A stretch of 64,000 nucleotides of DNA from Macrotis lagotis (GCF_037893015.1 NC_133658.1:170990659-171054658), one strand, 5' to 3'; counted from the stretch's first letter, positions 34,440 through 46,284 are shown. The notes: generated by a model not told the origin, from the sequence alone. Made by a program: numbers and translations.

Positions 34440-34778
34440 AAAAGATGAAAATCAAATTGCATTATCAAAATGAAAAAAGAATAAATCAAAATCAATGAAA
34501 TAGAGTAAAAGAAATTATTAGGCCAGTTAAATGCCAGTAAAACTGATAATCCAAATAAAATAGATGAATATTAGAAACAATAAAAATTATTCAGATTAAT
34601 GAAATAGAAAATAAAGAACTTAAATAAACCTATCTCAGAAAAAAGAAATTGTAAAACAATAATAAACTCCCAAAGAACAAAAGGAACAGATGGATTTATA
34701 AGAAAACTCTATCAAACACTTAAGAATAATTAATTTCAATTCTACATAAACTGGAAAAAAACCCAGAAAAGTTTTGTT

Positions 34779-35133
34779 TTAAGAAAGATTTTATTTATTT
34801 TGAGTTTTATAATTTTTCCCCTAATCTTGCTTCCCTCCCCCCACCCCCCACCCCCCCAGAAATCTGTTAGTCTTTACATTGTTTCTGTGGTATATACTGA
34901 CCTAAGTTGAATGTGATGAGAGAGAAGTCATATCCTTAAGGAAGAAAAATAAAGTATAAGAGACAGCAAAATTACATAATAAGATAACGGGTTTTTCCCC
35001 CTAAATTGAAGGTAATAGTCTTTGGTCTTTGTTCAAACTCCACAATTCTTGTTCTGAATATAGACGGTATTGCAGAAACCCCAAAATTGTCCCTGATTGT
35101 TGCACTGAGCAAGTCCATCAAGGTTGATCATAA
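34779..35133 (-). repeat. L1 type-A 3' end nested in the ORF2 remnant
   Basis: Antisense: gagttttataatttttcccc, ttgttcaaactccacaattc, gtccctgattgttgcactga. Flanks agaaaagtt on both sides. Confidence 0.88.
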
Positions 35134-35511
35134 AAGAAAAGTTCTTAACAAATTCCTTCTATGTCATAAATATAACCTTGATACCTAAAAATAAAGAAAA
35201 CTATAGACCAATATGCCTAAAAAATATTGATGCAAAAATTTTAAATAAAATATTAGTAATGAGGTTACAGCAGCATATGACAAGTATCATATATGATGAA
35301 CAGGCTCAATTTATACCAATTAACATAGGATTGGTTTAATATCAGAAAATTATAAGTATAATTGATCATATTAATAGTAAGAATAAAAATCATGTGATTA
35401 TTATTATTACTAGATGTTAAAAAAATTTTTGGAACACATATAACATTTATTCCTGCTAAAAACTAGTGTTGAAATTGGAAGGCATTAGAATAAAAGGCAC
35501 TTTTCTTAAAG

Positions 35512-35572
35512 TTATATATATATATATATATATACACATATATATATATATATTATCTATCTAAAAACAAGA
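35512..35572. repeat. (TA)n microsatellite
   Basis: About 40 bases of TA with a short tatacaca interruption, then tatctatc. Confidence 0.9.
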
Positions 35573-35689
35573 ACCAGAATTAAATGAAATGGAAATAACT
35601 AGAGGCCTTTCCAAAAATACCATGGGAAAAGCAAGTATGTCCCTTATTATTACTAATAAACATAATGTTAGAAATGATAGCTATAATCT

Positions 35690-36235
35690 CTGGGATAACC
35701 TTGCCATTCACATCCAAAGAAAAAAATAATTTAAAAAACCGCAGAATCTGAAAATATATATATACTACTTTTATTTTTTGAAGTTTCTCTTAAGTTTCTC
35801 CTTTTTATCTCATGGTTTCCCTTCTTTTCCCCTTAATTCTAATTCTTCATACACCAAATGACTGATATGTAAATATATTAAACACAAATGTACATGTACC
35901 AACTTTTATTTTTTTTTTATTTTTATTTTTTTTAGGTTTTTGCAAGGCAATGGGGTTAAGTGTTTTGCCCAAGGCCACACAGCTAGGTAATTATTAAGTG
36001 TCTGGGGCCAGATTTGAACTCAGGTACTCCTGACACCAGGGCTGGTGCTTTATCCACTGTGCCACCTAGCCACCCTTATGTACAACTTTTGACCAGACTT
36101 CACCTAGGGAAGGAGGTGAGAAGGGAGGATAGTAGAAAAATGTGTAACTTATAAATATGCATGTGGATGAATGTTGAAAAAGTATCCATAACACGTAACT
36201 GGAAAAATAGATGAAGTATCAATTTTAAAAAAAGA
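35690..36235 (+). repeat. L1 type-D 3' end carrying a SINE
   Basis: ccattcacatccaaagaaaa, ctaattcttcatacaccaaa, acttataaatatgcatgtgg. A CORE-SINE splits it at 35909-36075. Confidence 0.7.
35909..36075 (-). repeat. CORE-SINE
   Basis: Antisense copy with a T-rich head. Flanks atgtaccaactttt and atgtacaactttt are an imperfect target duplication. Confidence 0.93.
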
Positions 36236-38379
36236 AATGCTAGTTATAACTATAAGAAAAGAAAAAGAAATTGAAAGAATAAGTTTTGGCAAAGAGGAAA
36301 GTAAACTAATTTTTTTTACAGATAATATAATTGTTTACTTCAGGGTTTAGAAAGCCCTAAAGAATCAACTAAAATAATAATAGAAACAATTATAATTTCA
36401 GCAAAGTTACAGGATATAAAATGAGCTCATACAAATGGTCAGCATTTCTGTATATTAGAGATAATATACAGCAGAAAGAGAGAAAAATATCTACAAACAA
36501 TATAAACTACTTGGGAATCTGCCTTCCAAGACACATATGAACTATATCAACCCAATTACAAAACATAAAGATAGTTGGGAAGAAATTTTAATTTCTCATT
36601 GGTAGACTGAGTTAAAATAATAATAAAAATAACAATATTATCTAAATTAATTTACTTATTCAATATCATATCAATCAAACTACCAAAGGATTATTTCACA
36701 GAGCCAGAAAAAATAACAAAATTTATCTGGAATAATAAAAGGTCAAAAAAAACAAGTAACTTAATGGGGGGAGGGAGAAAAAGCAGAAAGGAAGTGGACC
36801 TAGCAGTAACAGCTTTCAAACTATACTACAAAATTATTCAGTACTAGCTAAGAAATGGAAAGGTTGATATGTGGTTGAGATTAGACAGCCCAATAATCTG
36901 GTAAATCCAAAGATCCCAGCTATTGGGGGCAAAAATTCACTATTCAACAAAAACTTCTGGAAAAGCTGCAAAGGATCTGGCAGAAAGTAGATATATACCA
37001 GTATCTCATACTTTTTTTTTTAACCAAGACAATTTCTAAATGATTTATAATTTAAATATAAAGTATGAGATCATAAATAAATTAGAGGACCTTGAAAGAA
37101 ATTATTTTTCAGATCTATAGATAGGGGATAAAATTCATGATCAACAAGTGATAGAAAGGTTCATAGAAAATAAAACAGATAATTTTGATTACACAAAATT
37201 AAAAAACTTGTACACAAGCAAACCATTGCAGCTAAAAATAGAAAAGAAGCTAAGGAAAAACTCATTTTCTCTGATAAGGATGTTATTTCTAATATATATA
37301 ATGAACTTAAATTCAAATTTATAAAAATTAGAGCCATTCCTCAATTGATAAATAGTCAAGGGAAAAGAAAAGGCAGTTTTCAGAGAATGGAATCTGATCT
37401 ATTATATATGAAAAAATAATCAAAATCAGAAGTATGCAACACATAATTTGCATATTGTATAGTGTCCACAATTTTTCTGAATGTTGCTGGAATCAAATTA
37501 AAATGAAATTAGGAAATACTTGACAAAAGAAATAAAAAATACAAAAAACAGATAAAATTACATTTTAAAACAAGGATCTTTATATACATATTTAGTGATT
37601 CCATTTGTATTCAAGTTTAATACATCACTATTAATTAGATAAATGTAAATTAAAACAACACTGAGGTACCAGATCATTTCTGTCAAATAAGTAGAGTTGA
37701 TTAAAAAGGAAAAAAAGGAAAATGACAAAGGCTGAAGGGGCTGTGGGAAAACAGGCACATTTATGCACAGTTGGTAGAATTGTAAACTAGTTTAGCCAGC
37801 CTGGAAAGCAATTTGTAATCATACCCAAAAGGCTATTAAACTTTGTATATCCTTTGATTCAGTGATAATGCTACTAGGTCTATAAAAACCCAAAGAGATC
37901 AAAGAAAGAGAAAGAAGAATATTTATAGCAGCTCTTTTGTGATGACAAAGAATTGGAAACTGAGGGCATAATCCATCAATTAGAGAATAGCAGAACTGGT
38001 TATGATATATGAATGTGACAGAATACTATTATATTGTAAAAAATGATGAAAGGGATGATTTCAGAGAAACCTAGGAAGAGTTGTATAAATGTGAACCTTG
38101 TGAATAAAAAAAAAAGCAAGAACTGTTCTATTTCATTGTTGCTAGTTTGGGTGAAGTGAGAAAGAAATGAATCTCTTTACTAGGATCATTCAATCCTACC
38201 TTCAGGTTTCACCTGTACCTGGGACTAGTCCAGCCCTGATGCAGGAGAGATAAAATGGCTTGTGAATGGATTTGTTACACCTGTTGATGGCATTTTAAGC
38301 TTTGCTCTAATCTTACCCTCGCTTTGTAGGTTGGTTCTAGCAACTGGGCTTTTCCTTTTTCCTTGTCTTGCTTCCCTAA

Positions 38380-38625
38380 TGTGTATTTTTTGGGTTCAGT
38401 TCTTTTTCAGTCCTAACTCTTACTGACCTCAATTGGCATTGTCTTGACAAAGATATTGGTTTGCAATTTCCTTCTCCAGTTAATTGAACAGATGAGGAGA
38501 CTTGGGATATAAGGTTAAGGGATTTGCCCAGAATCACACAGCTAGGAGATGCTAGATTTGAATTCAGGAAGATGATTCTTCCTGACTCCAGGAGTGGTAC
38601 TCTAGCCACTGTACCACCTAGTTGC
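38380..38625 (-). repeat. MAR1-like SINE
   Basis: gacaaagatattggtttgca, cagaatcacacagctaggag, tgactccaggagtggtactc and ccaccta at the head. Confidence 0.8.
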
Positions 38626-38639
38626 CCTTTAGAGTGTAT

Positions 38640-39000
38640 TTTAGACCCTCTTTTTTTTTGGGTAACTACTCCACTTTCCTCTTCCTATGGCCTTATTTTA
38701 GCTTACCTTCCCAGGGACCAGAGCCCTAATCTAGGATGGTGGCCTTATCTTTATTAACACCATGGTGGAGGGTGGAAGTGGGGAGCCCCTCATATCACTC
38801 TCATTTATTTCAGATTTGCAGATTTCCTGTTGAAAATCAGTTGTTTCTACAAAACTTCAGTATCATTGTTATGAACAGTAAAAATAGTTCATTGCTATGA
38901 ACAGCTTATTTTCAAATCTGTTTGTTTTTGAAGTATAATTTCTTTTCTGAACCCAGAACTATTGTACACTGTAAAGAAAATGGAAACTGGATTCACTACA
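38640..39000. other. No feature recognised
   Basis: Apparently unique; a 77-codon open frame at 38524-38757 runs out of the MAR1-like copy and is not a gene. Confidence 0.35.
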
Positions 39001-39002
39001 GG

Positions 39003-39250
39003 TAAGTTAGGTGGTATAGTAGATAAATGTAATGGCCCAGGAGCCAGGAAGACCTGCATTTAAATCCAACTTTAGACACTTACTAACCCTGTGACCCCGG
39101 ACAAGTCATTTAATCTCTGACTATCCTCAGTCTCCTTAAAGCACAATGGGGATCATTGCACCTACCTCATTAGATTGTTATGAGGATCAAATGAAATATT
39201 TGTAAAGCATTTGCATAATACCTGCATATAGTAGACACTTAATAAACATT
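39003..39250 (+). repeat. MIR-like SINE, part of a transduction source
   Basis: gttaggtggtatagtagata, acttactaaccctgtgaccc, tatgaggatcaaatgaaata, gtagacacttaataaacatt. Its 3' end and flank recur in the composite insertion at 45.71-45.79 kb. Confidence 0.8.
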
Positions 39251-39291
39251 TGCTTCTTCCCCATTCCCTTCACATTTAAAAGATATGGGGA

Positions 39292-39453
39292 AGGGGTGGC
39301 TAGGTGGCTAGGTGGCGTAGTGGATAAAGCACCAGCCCTGGAGTCAGGAGTACCTGGGTTCAAATCTGTCCTCAGACACTTAATAATTACCTAGCTGTGT
39401 GGCCTTGGGCAAGCCACTTAACCCTGTTTGCCTTGCAAAAAATAAAAAAATAA
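39292..39453 (+). repeat. CORE-SINE, part of a transduction source
   Basis: Sense copy with duplicated head (ggctaggtggctaggtggcg). Target duplication aaaagatatgggga upstream (about 39278-39291) and at about 39458. Confidence 0.93.
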
Positions 39454-39459
39454 ATAAAA

Positions 39460-41585
39460 GATATGGGGAGGGCAGAGCCAAGATGACAGATTGTTAGGAA
39501 AAGATTAATTCCTCTCCACAAACTTTTCAGAATAAATCCAGAAAATGCAACTGATGTGAAAATCCAGGGGGAAAAAAATCAGTGAGAATTTTCTTCAGCC
39601 CAATATGAAAGAAGAGAGAATGGTCTTTCAACTTTACAATTGAACCAAGAGCATACTGCCCATGGAGCACTCCATCACCAAAGAAGAAACTGTAAGGGAA
39701 GATTCCAGACCCCAGAGTCAAACTAGGGCACTGGGACTGTCACCTTTGTCATTCACTCCCCAGTCCCAGATCATAGATCTGGGGAAAAGTGGGAAGGGAA
39801 CCTATACAGGACAATGGATTTCCCAGGCAGGAAGGTTCCTGGGCACTGTATGGAGAAAGGAGGAAGCTCAGTAATTTATAGCAGCAGATCCCAGGTGCAA
39901 AGCAGGATTTCACTTCATTTTTTAAAAAATTATTTATTTATTGTATTTACACTTACATGTAAAGATAGTTTTCAACATTTTTTTGTGCAGTTTTGAGTTT
40001 CATATTTTTCTCCCATCATTCTTTCCCTCCCCCTCCCCCAATAGAGAGCATTCTAATATTGGTTAAACATGTATAATTATGTTAAACATATTTCCATATT
40101 AAGTAGATCCTTTCTAATGTCTAGTCAGACTTCCAGAGGAATTGCTAGGTTGTGAGTCCCAGGGCAAAGGGAAACCTAGAATTAGGTGATCTGAGTTAAC
40201 AGAACTTTCCAGCTGGCTGATCAGAGTTCAGCAGCACCCTTGTTCAGACTCAAACCCAGGTAAGGAACTTGTGGAGCTAAGACAAGGTTGGGCAGCAATC
40301 AGAGTTTGTCCTGATACAGACAACTTTGTGAATGATGAAAGTTTGCATTTATTCCTAGTCTGTTCCCAAGATTTTAGAATAGCATAACACTCACTACTCC
40401 AAGAAAGGGGTATCAGGATCAGCCCAGACCATACCTTCTTTTCAAAGGTGCCATAGAGCCAAGTCCTAACATCAGTCTCTGGAAGAATAGGCAAACAAAA
40501 AAGAACTCCATCGTGAATATTTATTAGGTAGCAGAACCATTCAATACATAAACTCAAAAGAGAACAGCTCCAAAATATTTAAAAGCTTTGACAAAAGAGA
40601 AAAACATAGCTTGGATGCAAACTCAACTAGAAATCCTGGAAGAGATGATGCGAAAGATTTTTTTAAAGCTTATTTATTTATTTACTTTTACAGATGGAAT
40701 GAGAAATTGGAAAAGAAGTGAGAGCAATGGAAGAAAGAATTGGAAAGGGAACTAACAGCTTGGCACAAGAATTAAAAAACCTTCCTTACACCAACAAACG
40801 AAAAATTAGATATCTAAAATGAAGTCAATCATTCCATGAGGCAACAAAGTCCAAAGACTGAAGAAAATAAAATAAAATGTAAGATATCTCATTGTAAAAA
40901 CAAGTGCTTTGGAAAGAAATTTCAGAGAAAAAAAATTAAGAATCATTGGACTATCTAAATGCCATGACAAAAAAAGAACCTAGACAAAGTATTTCAAGAA
41001 ATCTTAAAAGATAATTACCTAAATTTCTTAGAAGAAAAGGGCAAAGTATAAAAAGAAAGGTCTACTTCCCCAAAAAATCCTCAAAAGAAAACTCCCAGGA
41101 ACATCACAGACAAAATACAGTGTCCAGGTCAAAGAAAAATACTACAAGCAACCAAAAAGAAAAGAATTCAAATACAGTGGAGCCTTAGACATGATTTAGC
41201 AGCTGCCATGTAAAGGATCAGATAATATGACATTCAGTGTTCAGAAGGCAAAAGATACAGGCTTACAGTCATCAAATAATTGAACATAGTATGATAGAGC
41301 AAAAAATGAACTTTTAATTAGTCTTCCAAGCATTGCTGATGAAAAGACCAGAATTATAAAAAAAAAACCTTGAACTTAAAATACAGGAATAAAGAGAGAC
41401 ATAAAAAGGTAAACATGAATGATCAATGATAAAGGACTAAACAAGGATAAATTACTAATATTCTAATGAAGAGGGGATCATACTGTCCCCTCTGAATCCT
41501 ATCATCATCAGGGTTTACAGAGAGAGTTCAATTAGACAAGAAATAGTTCTGTTACATCTTGATGATTTTAAGAAAAGAATGATGA
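39460..41585 (+). pseudogene. L1/HAL1 5' UTR and decayed ORF1
   Basis: Starts with the L1-type 5' text gggcagagccaagatgacag. ORF1 follows with many stops: coiled-coil text at 40640-40850, an RRM-like block near 40945-41050 (aatcattggactatctaaat), and a C-terminal block with accaaaaagaaaagaattc at 41155. The same blocks appear better kept at 62.66-63.78 kb. Post-ORF1 text (tcatcatcagggtttacaga) reaches about 41585, where an LTR fragment interrupts. An antisense type-C L1 end lies at 39925-40105. Confidence 0.72.
39925..40105 (-). repeat. L1 type-C 3' end
   Basis: acttacatgtaaagatagtt, gagtttcatatttttctccc, tccatattaagtagat. Confidence 0.8.
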
Positions 41586-42052
41586 GTGTGGAATCCAAAT
41601 TTTTATTATTAAAAGAAAAGGGAGAAATTGTGAGGAAAATGTGGGTGTTTGGGTTCCACAAGAACATGAAGGGAGGATTATAAATTTACATTACAAAGAC
41701 TGGGCTCTGTGGTTGCATTATGGACAGATGACCTCAAATCTGATCAAAACTGATGAGATTGCCCCACCTACTTTTAACTTAACCTAGAGTTTTGACCTTC
41801 TCTTTTGCACAAGCTCAAGGAGATCTAGCTGTTCTTGCTCATTAGTATAATAAACAGGGTGAAAATGTATGGAAACCAATGTATCTATTAGATTTGTAAC
41901 CTCAGCCTATGATTGGAAAGTCTTTCAAAGTACATAAAAGAGCCTGTTTTTAGGGATTTCCCCACTCCTCTCTCCCACCATGACAGAGGTATGCCATTTT
42001 GTTAAGACTTCTTAATAAAAATCATTTTAATGACTGAAATAAGTAAAAAAAA
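41586..42052 (+). mobile_element. Retroviral LTR fragment (U3-R) with A-tail
   Basis: A polypurine tract (aaaagaaaagggagaaa, 41611-41627) is followed at 41629 by tgtgagg, the usual PPT/LTR start. The LTR has an inverted CCAAT box (attgg, 41912-41916), a TATA-like ataaaa (41934-41939) and AATAAA at 42014-42019. It then ends in an A-run from about 42045 with no U5 or terminal CA. Only about 40 bases of internal sequence precede it. Flanks agaaaagaatgatga (41571) and agaaaaaatggtga (42053) look like a target duplication. No viral gene is present. Confidence 0.7.
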
Positions 42053-42066
42053 AGAAAAAATGGTGA

Positions 42067-42570
42067 AAGAAAACGAAAAGTTAGGGGAAGTTGTTTACAG
42101 GTAGATACCTATAAACGAGGGTATAGAGAAGGGTGACTAACACTTGAACTTCACTGTCTTCTGAACTTAACAAATTAAAGAAGAATATACACAGCTGGGT
42201 ATAGGAAAAGATAAGTAGAAACAGGATAGGGAATCAAGTAAGGGATTAGTCTAAGCAAAACAAATTCTAAAGTTGTGCAAAAATATTTATAGTTTTTTTT
42301 GATATAGTAAGGAGGGGGAATCTCTGGAGGTTTCCATAAATTAAGAAAGGATGAATAAGTTATGGATGCAATAAATACTATTGTGCTAAACTTTTATCAG
42401 TATAATAACCAATTGAGTTTCCAGAGGACTAATGATAAAACGTGTACCCATCTCCTGATAGAGAGGTGAGGGACTGAGAATTCAGAATGAGAAAAGTATT
42501 TTCTAACACTTGACCAATGAAGCAATTTGTTTTGAGTAACAAATCTTGGTGAGAAAGGGAAAAAGTAAGA
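42067..42570 (+). repeat. Continuation of the L1/HAL1 relic: post-ORF1 and 3' text
   Basis: ataaacgagggtatagagaa and acacagctgggtataggaaa resemble L1 inter-ORF sequence. 42440-42570 (tctcctgatagagaggtgag, gaagcaatttgttttgagta) resembles a LINE 3' UTR. ORF2 is absent between them. Confidence 0.55.
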
Positions 42571-42594
42571 GGAGGAGGAGGAGGAGGAGGAGGA
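42571..42594. repeat. (AGG)n microsatellite
   Basis: About eight gga units; they create artefactual polyproline/polyserine open frames on the minus strand. Confidence 0.95.
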
Positions 42595-42599
42595 AAAAT

Positions 42600-42745
42600 A
42601 TAGAGCAGACATTTCCTAGCTATGTCTGTAGGCAAGTCATTTTACTGTTCTGACTTTCATTTTGCTTACCTTTAACATAGGTATAATGATAATACTTAGT
42701 AGTACTACCTACCTCATTATGAATGTGAGCTCTTACTAATAAATT
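42600..42745 (+). repeat. MIR-like SINE fragment
   Basis: aggcaagtcattttactgtt, ggtataatgataatacttag, ctacctcattatgaatgtga. Confidence 0.6.
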
Positions 42746-42749
42746 ATGG

Positions 42750-43725
42750 TGATAATTACTTCTGTAACTAGAGGAATAGAAATCAGAAGTTCACTCACTA
42801 GTTAATTCATATTTGAACAAGGTATGTTCTCTCCAGATCTAACACCTCCATTTCACAACCAGTGAAGATTTTTGGTGAACCTATGATCTCCTTTGTTATG
42901 ACTTTTCACTTTAAGATAGCCCTCATTATTAGAAAACTTCTCTCTTTACAACTTCAATCCCTGGGCACTGATCAAGAAAGTTCTTCAGTCAAATTGATGA
43001 GTTTATAAGGAGATGAGTGAGCTTTTAAAAGAGCCTTTGATTTGTCTGTTCTGGCAAACTGTCTGGAGCCAGTAGGGATTGACTGGTGATAGTGTCTGGC
43101 TATTATGTTGACTTGGCCCTATTAAAGAGGGGCTTGGTAGCAGCTGATCCTTTGCTCTCCTTTTCCCATTTTGCTTTTTTAATTTTTTTTTCCTTTTCTG
43201 TTTTTAGAAGACAGGTCAGAGAGAAGTTAAAAACTTATTAGGCTCAGGAACCAAGAAGCTCTATGAGAGTTGAATGTACTCTTGTCGGCAAAGGCTGGCA
43301 GAAATGTACCTCAGCTCAATTCTCTAACTTGGAATGCTTGGATCTGCCGGGAAGGCATATACATGCTATGTGGCAGCTATGGAAAAGAGAACCAAATGGA
43401 TGGACTGTTGGGAGCTGCTGAATCTCTCAGCTTTCTGGAGTATTGAGAAGAGTTTGTATAACAGCCTCATAGATAAAAGAAAAGAAGAATTCATAACAAT
43501 ATAATCCCAGAATCCTGACTTCTGACAAGAAAAGAGGGATTGTCTGGGCAATGCTAATTCTAATGTTGCCTTTCTAGAAAACTCAAATTTGAGAGTACCA
43601 GGATTCCAGTCTTCTAAAAAGAAGAAAGTTTCTAGTCAATATTAGCCTCTTGGAGAAAGAAAAAAGTTGTATACCTGGTCACTGGAGCTACCTGCAAAGA
43701 AGTAAATTCATCATTATCATCATCT
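42750..43725. other. No feature recognised
   Basis: Nearly 1 kb of apparently unique sequence, no convincing open frame or known repeat. Confidence 0.35.
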
Positions 43726-43729
43726 ACAA

Positions 43730-43975
43730 AAACAATAATAAATACTATTTATATGGGTACCTACCATATGCCAGCACTATGCAAAGCACTTTACAAATGT
43801 TATCTCACCTGATCATTACATCCTTGTAATATAGGCATGATTATTATCCTTATTTTATAATTGAGGAAACTGAGGCAGACAGAGGTTAAGGGGGAATCTG
43901 GACTGAGGTCTTTCCAACTCTCCAGTCAGCCTCTATTAACTTCCACATCAAGCTGCCTTAAAAACTTAATTTGCT
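43730..43975 (-). repeat. MIR-like SINE
   Basis: gcactttacaaatgttatct, tattatccttattttataat, gaggaaactgaggcagacag. Confidence 0.85.
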
Positions 43976-44457
43976 TTCCATTATTACTCTGTTATTTGAG
44001 CAGTGTAGGTCCAAAGAGAAGGAAATTACCTCTTTGAAAATGTTAAAGTAATTTCCTTTTTAAGGAGATTTTAAAAATCCTAAGGGCAGAACTGTAAGGC
44101 TGAGTGCCCATAGGGGTCTCTTGGGTGACCAAAAAACTTACTGGGGTGTTAAGAGATTTCCCTTGTGGCAAATCTAAGGTTATTTTTCATCATAGGGAAA
44201 TTCAATCCACAGACTATCTCTGAGAGCTTGGAGATTGTATAGAGCACTAGGAAGATGTGGGGTGCACTGAAGAGTGAGTAGAATTTTATCAATTGTTTAT
44301 GAGTTTCTATGAATCTTATTTATACATTTTTGCATTTCCTGTAGGTAGAATAAAGACTGTCCTGGAAGTAATATTCACTATTAAGTGCATGCCTGTTTCC
44401 ATAAATGCCATTTTGGATCTGTTTCTTTCTAAAAGGGAGGAACTAGCTGCAGGGGTA
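43976..44457. other. No feature recognised
   Basis: Unassigned; a 69-codon open frame at 44293-44502 runs into the next SINE and is not a gene. Confidence 0.35.
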
Positions 44458-44473
44458 GAAATGATGGAAAGCT

Positions 44474-44644
44474 GGGGGCAGCTAGGGAGTTCAGTGGATT
44501 AGAGCACCAGCCCTGGAGTCAGGAGAACCTGAGTTCAAATCTAACCTCAGACACTTAATAATTACCTAGCTGTATGACCTTGGGCAAGTCACTTAACCCC
44601 ATTGCCCTAAATAAATAAAAAAAAAATTATATTTAAAAAAAAAG
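44474..44644 (+). repeat. CORE-SINE with 16-bp TSD
   Basis: Older subtype ending ccctaaataaataaaa. Target duplication gaaatgatggaaagct at 44458-44473 and 44645-44660. Confidence 0.95.
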
Positions 44645-44973
44645 GAAATGATGGAAAGCTTAAAGGGAATGTACAATCCCTCCCAGACTTGATGACAGGA
44701 GATCTGAGCATAGTCTGACATATATTCTAGATGTGGAAAGAATGGATTTCAAAAGGTTCAGAAGAAAGGTAGAATGCCATAGATCAAAATTCTACCAGGA
44801 AAGTAAGAATGAAAAACTCTCAAGAATGAAAATTTTAATTTCCTTAAGGAAAAAAGTCAGTCAGCTCTGGCTAACTAGGAATTGGTACCCAAGATAAGTA
44901 ACAAAATGGAAAGAGAGCACACCTTGCTGTCCTGGACAATGAAATCAAGTCACTTGGTCCATTAGATGAATTG

Positions 44974-44978
<5 letters not shown>

Positions 44979-45025
<47 letters not shown>
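44979..45025. repeat. (CT)n microsatellite grown from a SINE tail
   Basis: About 23 perfect CT units between the target duplication and the antisense SINE body, that is, (AG)n at the SINE's 3' end. Confidence 0.9.
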
Positions 45026-45027
<2 letters not shown>

Positions 45028-45179
45028 GGTTTTTTAAAATTTACTTAAGGCAATGGGGTTAAGTGACTTGCCCAAGGCCACACACAGCTAGGCAATTATT
45101 AAGTGTCTGAAACTGAATTTGAACTCAGTTACTCCTGACTCCAGGGCTGGTGCTCTATCACTACTCCACCTAGCCACCC
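45026..45179 (-). repeat. CORE-SINE
   Basis: Antisense copy with an acac duplication in the core. Target duplication atgaattgtattct at 44967-44980 and 45180-45193, with the CT repeat inside. Confidence 0.93.
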
Positions 45180-45563
45180 ATGAATTGTATTCTCAATTAA
45201 TTAAGGAGCTGGATGATAGAAATGCTGAGCAACGCCAGTAGTAGTTTGGTATTTTTGAAAGATCACGAAGAATAAAAGAATTACTCAGAACTATAGAAAG
45301 GTAAATGTTTCCCTGATTTTCTAAAAGGGAAAAGAATCAAGCCTGCAAACTATAGGCCAGTGAACTTGCCTTTATTCTTAGAAAATTCTAGAATAGATTG
45401 TTTAAAAAACATTGATGAGTTAGCATCAAGAAAAGAAAATAACTATATGAACAGCTAGCTTAATTTTGTCAAGGAGAGATCATTTAGATTATATTCCTTT
45501 TTATGAAAGAATACTAACTTGACTATTCAGTGAAACACTGTAGAAATATTTTATGTTTATTTT

Positions 45564-45793
45564 TTTTTATTTTTTGCAAGGCAAACGGGGTTAAGTGGCT
45601 TGCCCAAGGCCACACAGCTAGGTAATTAGTAAGTGTCTGAAACTGAATTTGAACCCAGGTACTCCTGACTCCAGGGCCGGTGCTTTATCCACTATGCCAC
45701 CTGTCTGCCCCTTCCCCATATGTTTTAAATGTGAAGGGAATGGGGAAGAAGCAAACATTTATTAAGTGTCTACTATATCCACCTAGCTGCCCC
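45564..45793 (-). repeat. Composite SINE insertion: MIR head + 60-bp flank + CORE-SINE
   Basis: On the minus strand the order is: short SINE/MIR head (ggggcagctaggtgg), then about 65 bases matching 39227-39295, then a complete CORE-SINE and A-rich tail. Target duplications tttatgtttatttt (45550) and tttatgttgatttt (45794) bracket the whole unit, so it landed as one piece. See findings. Confidence 0.88.
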
Positions 45794-45908
45794 TTTATGT
45801 TGATTTTAGCAAAACATTTGATATAGTGAAAAAAAAATTTATTGGAGCTCTCAAAGACAGTACCACTCTGTACAGTCACCAAACATCCCTTCCCCACTAC
45901 TCATTGCC

Positions 45909-46284
45909 TTTTTAAAAAATATATTTTATTTATTTTGAGTTTTACAATTTTTCCCTTAATGTTACTTCCCTCCCAACAGAAGGCAATGTGTCAGTCTTTA
46001 CATTGTTTCCATGGTATACATTGATCCAAATTGACTGTGATGAGAGAGAAATCATATCCTTAAGGAAGAAACATAAAGTACATGAGACAGCAAGATCAGA
46101 TAATAAGATGTCAGGTTTTTCCCTAAATTAAAGTTAATAGTCCTTGGTCTTTGTTCAAACTCCACAGTTCTTTCTCTGGATACAGATGGTATTCTCTATC
46201 ACAGACAGCCCCAAATTGTCCCTGATTGTTTCACTGATGGAATGAGTGAGTCCATCAAAGTTGATCATTGCCCCCATGTTGCTG
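45909..46284 (-). repeat. L1 type-A 3' end
   Basis: ttgagttttacaatttttcc, agtctttacattgtttccat, ggtctttgttcaaactccac, tccctgattgtttcactgat. Confidence 0.92.

Larger units (their letters stand above)
34000..38100 (+). pseudogene. L1 ORF2 remnant with several nested insertions
   Basis: Sense L1 ORF2 text from roughly 34.1 kb (aacagatggatttataagaa, actatagaccaatatgccta) through ggttgatatgtggttgagat to the C-terminal end (ccaaaaggctattaaacttt) near 38.09 kb. No long open frame survives. Interrupted by SINEs at 34288-34439 and 35909-36075, an antisense type-A L1 and a type-D 3' end. Confidence 0.75.
44661..45850 (+). repeat. CR1/L3-type LINE remnant with two insertions
   Basis: Sense CR1/L3 RT text: caagcctgcaaactataggc, cagtgaacttgcctttattc, attttagcaaaacatttgat. 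Broken by SINEs at 44981-45179 and 45564-45793. Confidence 0.7.

Noticed and set aside
42397..42635. Polyserine and polyproline open frames
   Set aside because: Produced by the (AGG)n microsatellite read on the minus strand.
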